A stretch of 8,302 bases of DNA. It comes from Patescibacteria group bacterium (GTDB lineage: Bacteria > Patescibacteriota > Microgenomatia > UBA10105). The stretch spans positions 1 to 8,302 of the forward strand of contig DQGR01000048.1 in NCBI GenBank assembly GCA_003524845.1, read 5' to 3'. Positions 1 to 3,393 of this stretch are shown here, piece after piece. A program made the translations under genes and the position numbers. How positions within the stretch are numbered: the first letter of the stretch is position 1; each line of letters opens with the position of its first letter. The notes beneath the pieces are model-generated. The model had not been told where the DNA came from. It saw only the letters and a program-made list of their open reading frames with translations, and ran no database searches.

Positions 1-2
1 AC

Positions 3-134
3 ACTAAAAGCTTACACTGCCGCAACATTTTACGACTGCAGTTTTTAGGTTGTATGGGACCAGATGATTGCGAGGCTAGATCAGGTGTAACTGGTGGAGT
101 TTGGGGTTCCATAGATTTATTGTCTAACTTTTAA
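3..134 (+). CDS. Possible 3' end of a plus-strand gene, cut by the window start
   Basis: Frame 3 of the plus strand is open from the window edge to a TAA at 132-134, giving 43 visible residues that end in GVWGSIDLLSNF. The segment includes two cysteines four residues apart (CMGPDDC) and is glycine-rich near the end. The stop lies 10 bases before the stop of the convergent PIN toxin gene, a believable tail-to-tail arrangement. An open stretch this short can occur by chance and I recognise no family, so this is only a candidate. If it is not coding, bases 1-144 hold nothing else I can identify. Confidence 0.3.
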   Translation, partial: TKSLHCRNILRLQFLGCMGPDDCEARSGVTGGVWGSIDLLSNF

Positions 135-144
135 TCTCACAAAG

Positions 145-537
145 TCAAGATAAAACCAGTTTTAAGTGAGGTATACGACTAAAGTGTTTCTGGTTATAAG
201 TCACCAAGGTTAAGTCATATACTAAACAGGTGGCGGCATTGATAATGTCAAAATCCTCAATAACTTCTCCTTTCTGCTTTAACCATGCTCTCACCTCACC
301 AAATTTATTTGCAATGTTTTCATCAATTCCAAAAATACTACTTAAGCTTTTAAAAAAAGTTTTTAGACCTGTTTCTTTTTCTTTGGGCTGTTGACTTCTC
401 AAAACTCCTTCATAGAGTTCTGCTAAACAAATATAACTTGAATAAAGTTCGCCGTCGAGACTTTCTACTAAGTCAATCGCTGACTGTTTTCCTTTAATAC
501 AATCAACGATAACTGAGGTGTCGAGAAAATAAGCCAT
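145..537 (-). CDS. PIN-domain toxin (VapC-like ribonuclease)
   Basis: This is a 130-residue protein, the usual size for VapC-type toxins, which are Mg-dependent ribonucleases cutting tRNA, rRNA or mRNA in the cytoplasm. The PIN signature is visible: FLDTS at the N-terminus (Asp6), LAELYEG with Glu40, the DFDIINAA segment with Asp97, and VTYNQKHF with Asn115 at the fourth acidic/polar position. I chose the ATG at 537-535 because the fold starts directly there (MAYFLDTS); a reading from 588 would add 17 residues overlapping the antitoxin. The start overlaps the TAA stop of the upstream antitoxin gene by one base (TAATG), so translation is probably coupled. The RNA target cannot be read from sequence. 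The family call is solid; activity is inferred from the retained residues. Confidence 0.88.
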   Translation of the reverse strand: MAYFLDTSVIVDCIKGKQSAIDLVESLDGELYSSYICLAELYEGVLRSQQPKEKETGLKTFFKSLSSIFGIDENIANKFGEVRAWLKQKGEVIEDFDIINAATCLVYDLTLVTYNQKHFSRIPHLKLVLS

Positions 538-809
538 TATAAAGAAATAGATGTTTTTCTCGATTTTCTTTTGAGGACGTCTTTCCAAAGTGCATCATTA
601 TCCAAATCAGTATTTTTCCAGGCGCCAAACGCTTTTCTCATGAGTTCACGCTTGACTCCGGGAGCTGCGTGGAGGATGGCAAAAGGCTTACCCTTCTTGG
701 TAAGCACAAAATAATCTACGTACGGCAATTTCTTTTCAATTTCCCCAAACCGCTTACGTAACGCACTAATGGGAATTGTTTTATCAGTAATGGAAGTGTA
801 GGTTTTCAT
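537..809 (-). CDS. Phd/YefM-type antitoxin
   Basis: This is a small protein of 90 residues from the ATG at 809-807. A GTG at 821-819 would add four residues, but it overlaps a TATAAT hexamer. The N-terminal part (IPISALRKRFGEIEKKL) and the following VLTKKGKPFAILHA match the Phd/YefM fold, in which residues 1 to about 55 form the DNA-binding dimer and the tail wraps the toxin. Here the tail (about residues 56-90, basic, ending KRKSRKTSISL) would neutralise the PIN toxin encoded immediately downstream with a one-base overlap. Pairing of a Phd-like antitoxin with a PIN toxin is common. Antitoxins of this type usually repress their own promoter, and a 10-base palindrome lies just upstream. No Shine-Dalgarno sequence precedes the start. 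Confidence 0.82.
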   Translation of the reverse strand: MKTYTSITDKTIPISALRKRFGEIEKKLPYVDYFVLTKKGKPFAILHAAPGVKRELMRKAFGAWKNTDLDNDALWKDVLKRKSRKTSISL

Positions 810-812
810 GTA

Positions 813-839
813 ATTATACACTACACTTTATCACGTGAT
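813..839 (-). promoter_or_regulatory. Possible promoter -10 and palindromic operator of the Phd/PIN module
   Basis: On the minus strand a perfect TATAAT (813-818) lies three bases before the antitoxin ATG, and the perfect 10-base palindrome ATCACGTGAT occupies 830-839. No good -35 hexamer sits 17 bases upstream (TAATCA, three matches). The palindrome is where a Phd-type autorepressor would be expected to bind. The TATAAT is so close to the ATG that a transcript starting at the usual distance would begin at or just inside the start codon, so the -10 call is weak. Confidence 0.35.
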
Positions 840-858
840 TAGTCAGGTGGTTAATTTC

Positions 859-888
859 ATTCTAGATAATCTTTCAGCTTCTTACTTC
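859..888 (-). pseudogene. Remnant or displaced copy of the rpoD 3' end
   Basis: On the minus strand this stretch reads S-K-K-L-K-D-Y-L-E followed by TGA, the same nine C-terminal residues as the intact sigma factor gene (2225-2254). By eye 27 of 30 bases are identical, and all three differences are synonymous in the sigma frame (AGT/AGC, CTG/TTG, CTA/TTA); the stop is TGA instead of TAA. A weaker match continues upstream: about four codons appear missing, then GCT TTA GCA AAG aligns with codons for A-L-R-K of RpoD up to about base 907. The frame closes at a TAG around 929-931, so this is not a functional sigma gene. It is either a degraded paralogue tail or the original 3' end displaced by an insertion. 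The rest of 822-987 holds no gene I can support. Confidence 0.65.
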
Positions 889-987
889 CCCACTTTGCTA
901 AAGCTATGCGAAATAAAGACGGATCAGTCTAAATTATATTGCTCAGTAGATTTGAATGAATTTTTTTGCGGTAAAGTAACTCTTTTC

Positions 988-1392
988 TTATTCCCCAACA
1001 AATTTAATCCCCGGTAAATGTTTTGCCTTGTCAAAATAATCTTTATCACAGGTATAAAAAATACCATTCAGTATATGAGCTAAAAAATGATAGCTCGTAT
1101 CATAGGCCGTAGTTTGCAGCGTGTAACTTAATTCCATGATTTGCTTTAATTGCAATCCGGTAAATGAAAAGTATTGAATCGGCAGCTCAGCGAATTTTTG
1201 TAGCACTTGACTTGCTAACAGTGAATCCTTGAGTGTAAAACGCAACCCATTTGTCACCTCATATCCCAAAATCGTCGGCGCATGTACGGAAGTTTTACTG
1301 TCCAAAAATAATTTGTGAAAACTATGAGCTTTATTTTCATTACCGAGGAGGGCTTGTAAAACAAATGACGCGTCAATCACAGAAACGCTCAT
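988..1392 (-). CDS. PIN-domain toxin (VapC-like), second module
   Basis: This 134-residue PIN-domain protein keeps the four expected acidic residues: Asp7 in SVIDAS, Glu45 in LGYEVTNGL, Asp98 in AYDTSYHFLA and Asp116 in YTCDKDYF. It belongs to the subgroup with the YDxxYxxLA and T.D motifs and is clearly different from the PIN protein at 145-537, so the two modules are not recent duplicates. Predicted role: Mg-dependent toxin ribonuclease held inactive by the antitoxin encoded just upstream. Its ATG overlaps the antitoxin TGA by four bases (ATGA). A GGGAG lies three bases before the ATG, inside the antitoxin gene, and is one of the few plausible Shine-Dalgarno sequences in the window. A nuclease for another purpose cannot be excluded, but the pairing makes toxin the best call. 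Confidence 0.86.
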   Translation of the reverse strand: MSVSVIDASFVLQALLGNENKAHSFHKLFLDSKTSVHAPTILGYEVTNGLRFTLKDSLLASQVLQKFAELPIQYFSFTGLQLKQIMELSYTLQTTAYDTSYHFLAHILNGIFYTCDKDYFDKAKHLPGIKFVGE

Positions 1393-1628
1393 GTTCTCCC
1401 GTGGGCTATTGCGGTTTTAATTTTTTCTTCACTCTGAGAAGGCATCTCTTTACGCAAACTTAAAAAATCCTTTACTGGATCTATAGACCTGGTAGGCAGA
1501 GACAGCATTTTTTCTTCTACAATTTTGCCAATAAAAGAACTTATTTTTCGTTTGGGCACTTGCTGTTTGAGTTTAGTGAAAACGTAGACAGGCAAACTAA
1601 TGGTAACTCTTTGTGTATTCATATTCAT
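1389..1628 (-). CDS. Ribbon-helix-helix (CopG-like) antitoxin
   Basis: A small protein of 79 residues from the ATG at 1628-1626; alternatives are ATG 1622 (77 residues) and ATG 1634 (81 residues). The N-terminal QRVTISLPVYVFTKLKQQV has the beta-strand plus amphipathic helix of a ribbon-helix-helix DNA-binding domain, followed by RKISSFIGKIVEEKM as the second helix (about residues 5-45). The acidic/polar C-terminal part would bind the toxin. It precedes the PIN toxin with a four-base overlap, the standard antitoxin-first order. The ATG at 1634 overlaps the -10 hexamer, so it cannot be the start on mRNA from that promoter; the later ATGs sit at or just after the predicted transcription start. 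Autorepression through the palindrome in the promoter is likely, as for the family. Confidence 0.8.
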   Translation of the reverse strand: MNMNTQRVTISLPVYVFTKLKQQVPKRKISSFIGKIVEEKMLSLPTRSIDPVKDFLSLRKEMPSQSEEKIKTAIAHGRT

Positions 1629-1632
1629 AATC

Positions 1633-1661
1633 ATTATATGAAATTATTTCATAATTGTCAA
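1633..1661 (-). promoter_or_regulatory. Consensus sigma-70 promoter of the RHH/PIN module
   Basis: On the minus strand a perfect TTGACA (1661-1656) is separated by exactly 17 bases from a perfect TATAAT (1638-1633). This is the full primary-sigma consensus and a fitting target for the RpoD encoded in the same window. The expected transcription start, about 1625-1628, coincides with the second in-frame ATG of the antitoxin, so the mRNA would be leaderless or have a leader of only a few bases. Confidence 0.85.
1637..1653. promoter_or_regulatory. Palindromic operator within the promoter
   Basis: The sequence TATGAAAT-T-ATTTCATA (plus strand) is a perfect inverted repeat with 8-base arms and a 1-base centre. 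It fills most of the spacer and overlaps the first two bases of the -10 hexamer. A protein bound here would block RNA polymerase, so it is the natural operator for the RHH antitoxin, alone or complexed with its toxin. The rest of 1662-1716, between this promoter and the next gene, holds no gene. Confidence 0.65.
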
Positions 1662-1716
1662 GAGCTATTTGAAGAGAGATGTACCCAGTAGGTTTGCCTG
1701 CATTTTTTGTAGGAGC

Positions 1717-2223
1717 TTATATGTGATTAAAGAATTTGGGAAATTTATCCATTACCCTTTGTCTCGTTGCATTTGCGTTCTTCAGTACTTTTTCAGGATC
1801 ATTAAGCACTCTTTTAAATTCAGACAATCGTTCTCCATCATAATCAAGAGTATAAATAAAAGCTTCATGAGACTTGTTCTCTTTGTCAATTACTAGTACA
1901 TCTTGTTTTCTATACCAATCTGGATACAACTCCCAATGATCAAGTATTAATTCCTGCTGTATGTTAACTGTGTATACTCTACCTGAAATAGTATAATCAT
2001 GTTCTATATCCTCTTTTGCAAATAAATAAGAAAACGTCTGAGGATCATAGTTTCTACTTTCAAAAAAGAGTCTGGCTTTTTCCGGAAGTTGTGTTGCACC
2101 ACCTTTAAATATTGAATAGTTGGATAAAGTAGCGTAAAAATTTCGAGGAATAGTTCCCAGTAATGCCGTAATTATCTCATCTGGATAGAGAGTTCCAAAA
2201 GTAAAAACTAATCGTTCTAACAT
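1717..2223 (-). CDS. Gamma-glutamylcyclotransferase-like (AIG2/GGCT family) protein
   Basis: This 168-residue protein resembles the gamma-glutamylcyclotransferase/AIG2 fold. The start LVFTFGTLYPDE corresponds to the family's xxYGTLxxG nucleotide-loop-like motif, and the ELILDHWELYPDWYRKQDVLV segment corresponds to the LDxxEGxPxxYxRxxV core, with Glu98 in the position of the catalytic glutamate. Members cyclise gamma-glutamyl groups to 5-oxoproline or act on gamma-glutamylamines; the substrate here is unknown. The Gly of the FGTL loop is kept, but Trp97 and Leu99 beside the glutamate are unusual. The ATG overlaps the rpoD TAA by one base (TAATG), so it would be translated by coupling after the sigma factor. 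The gene is AT-richer than rpoD and lies inside the interval bounded by the rpoD-tail repeats, suggesting later arrival. Confidence 0.65.
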   Translation of the reverse strand: MLERLVFTFGTLYPDEIITALLGTIPRNFYATLSNYSIFKGGATQLPEKARLFFESRNYDPQTFSYLFAKEDIEHDYTISGRVYTVNIQQELILDHWELYPDWYRKQDVLVIDKENKSHEAFIYTLDYDGERLSEFKRVLNDPEKVLKNANATRQRVMDKFPKFFNHI

Positions 2224-3317
2224 TATTCTAAATAATCTTTCAACTTCTTGCTTCGTGATGGATGCCTGAGTTTTCTCAAAGCCTTGGCTTCAATTTGCCG
2301 GATGCGTTCGCGGGTGACGTTAAACTCGCGGCCGACTTCTTCGAGTGTTTTTGGCTTTCCATTCTCCAGTCCGAAACGCAAGATTAATACCCGTTTTTCG
2401 CGGTCAGAAAGAGTACCTAACACTTCTTCCATGTGTTCCTTTAATAACTGCCGCGAGGTGGCATCATACGGGGACGGGGCTGATGTATCCTGGATAAAGT
2501 CGCCTAGGTGTGAGTCTTCTTCATCCCCGACCGGAGTTTCAAGCGATGTCGGTTCCTGCGAAACTTTGATAATTTCGCGCACTTTTGCTACATCAATTTC
2601 CATGACCTTAGCCACTTCCTCAGGCATTGGCTCGCGCCCAAGCTCTTGCATAAGTTTGCGCGAAATGCGGATAAAGCGGTTGATGGTCTCAACCATGTGC
2701 ACCGGAATCCGGATCGTGCGGGCCTGATCTGCTATAGCGCGGGTAATTGCTTGTCTAATCCACCAGGTCGCATAGGTAGAAAATTTAAAGCCTTTGCGCC
2801 AGTCATACTTTTCCACGGCGCGAATGAGTCCCTGGTTGCCTTCCTGAATCAGGTCGAGTAAGCTCATGCCGCGGCCAATGTATTTTTTGGCAATCGAAAC
2901 TACGAGTCTGAGGTTTGACTCAATCAGTTTTTTCTTGGCGCGCATGTCGCCTTTTTCAAAGCGTTTGGCAAGTGACATCTCTTCTTCAAAAACGAGAAGT
3001 GGCACACGCCCGATTTCTTTGAGGTACATGCGGACTGGATCGGAAACTGCGGCCCGATCGATTTTGGCAAGAACCGCAAGTTCTTTTTCGAGATCCTTGA
3101 CGCTTTTGGTAATTTCCTGTTCGTCTTCTTTAACTGTGGTCTCAAAGACATCGACTCCGGCTTTTAATAGCTGGTCGTATAAATCGTCGAGTTCTCTGAC
3201 ATGCAGTTCTGGTTTGGGGAAAACTGTCAGAATATCTTCCTGGGTCAGAAAACCGTTTTCTTTACCCTCCTTCAGTAAATCCTTGGTCGTTGTTATTTTC
3301 ACTATTCGTGGTGGCAT
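2223..3317 (-). CDS. rpoD: Primary RNA polymerase sigma factor (RpoD/SigA)
   Basis: The housekeeping sigma factor, which directs RNA polymerase to -35/-10 promoters. Counting from the ATG at 3317 (364 residues), a region 1.1-like domain covers about 10-60, region 1.2 about 90-125 (DPVRMYLKEIGRVPLL), and region 2 about 125-210. Region 2 has the core-binding LLDLIQEGNQGLIRAVEKYD and the -10-recognising FKFSTYATWWIRQAITRAI. Region 3 runs from about 210 to 285, and region 4.2 has the helix-turn-helix TLEEVGREFNVTRERIRQIE near 324-343. It ends SKKLKDYLE. A TTG at 3326 would add three residues, and a CTG at 3344 is also in frame with GGGAG seven bases upstream, so the start is uncertain. It follows dnaG on the same strand with a short gap, as in the macromolecular-synthesis operon. 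A promoter-like TATAAT in the gap may allow separate expression. Confidence 0.97.
   Translation of the reverse strand: MPPRIVKITTTKDLLKEGKENGFLTQEDILTVFPKPELHVRELDDLYDQLLKAGVDVFETTVKEDEQEITKSVKDLEKELAVLAKIDRAAVSDPVRMYLKEIGRVPLLVFEEEMSLAKRFEKGDMRAKKKLIESNLRLVVSIAKKYIGRGMSLLDLIQEGNQGLIRAVEKYDWRKGFKFSTYATWWIRQAITRAIADQARTIRIPVHMVETINRFIRISRKLMQELGREPMPEEVAKVMEIDVAKVREIIKVSQEPTSLETPVGDEEDSHLGDFIQDTSAPSPYDATSRQLLKEHMEEVLGTLSDREKRVLILRFGLENGKPKTLEEVGREFNVTRERIRQIEAKALRKLRHPSRSKKLKDYLE
2225..2254. repeat. Direct repeat of 859-888 (rpoD 3' end)
   Basis: The last 30 bases of rpoD, including the first base of its stop codon, match 859-888 in the same orientation with three mismatches by eye. The repeat period is 1366 bases. 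The interval holds the cyclotransferase-like gene and the RHH/PIN module, but no recombinase. Direct repeats at the 3' end of a conserved gene are typical of site-specific integration that restores the gene, but they can equally be left by an old duplication. Confidence 0.7.
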
Positions 3318-3358
3318 ATCAGTCAATATTAAAATACTGCCCAGCGGGCATCTCCCTT

Positions 3359-3364
3359 ATTATA
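3359..3364 (-). promoter_or_regulatory. Candidate rpoD promoter -10 in the dnaG-rpoD gap
   Basis: A perfect TATAAT on the minus strand lies in the gap between the dnaG stop and the rpoD start. The -35 at 17-base spacing (TTTCCC) is poor. Transcription would start near 3351-3353. Downstream, 3338-3350 forms a short inverted repeat (TGCCC-GCT-GGGCA on the minus strand) ahead of the rpoD ATG, which could fold in the 5' leader. This rests on the one hexamer and the position. Confidence 0.35.
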
Positions 3365-3393
3365 CAGAAAATCGAGCCTGCGGGAAATACGTC

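Noticed and set aside
835..1017. 60-residue plus-strand open frame between the two toxin-antitoxin modules
   Set aside because: It overlaps the end of the second PIN gene and lies over the rpoD-tail repeat on the opposite strand; its composition is not protein-like and no start signal is seen.
1688..1710. Short hairpin (GTAGG-TTTG-CCTGC) followed by six T on the plus strand, terminator-like
   Set aside because: No plus-strand gene ends upstream of it, and on the minus strand, where the genes run, it lacks a following T-tract. The stem is only five pairs, one of them G-U.
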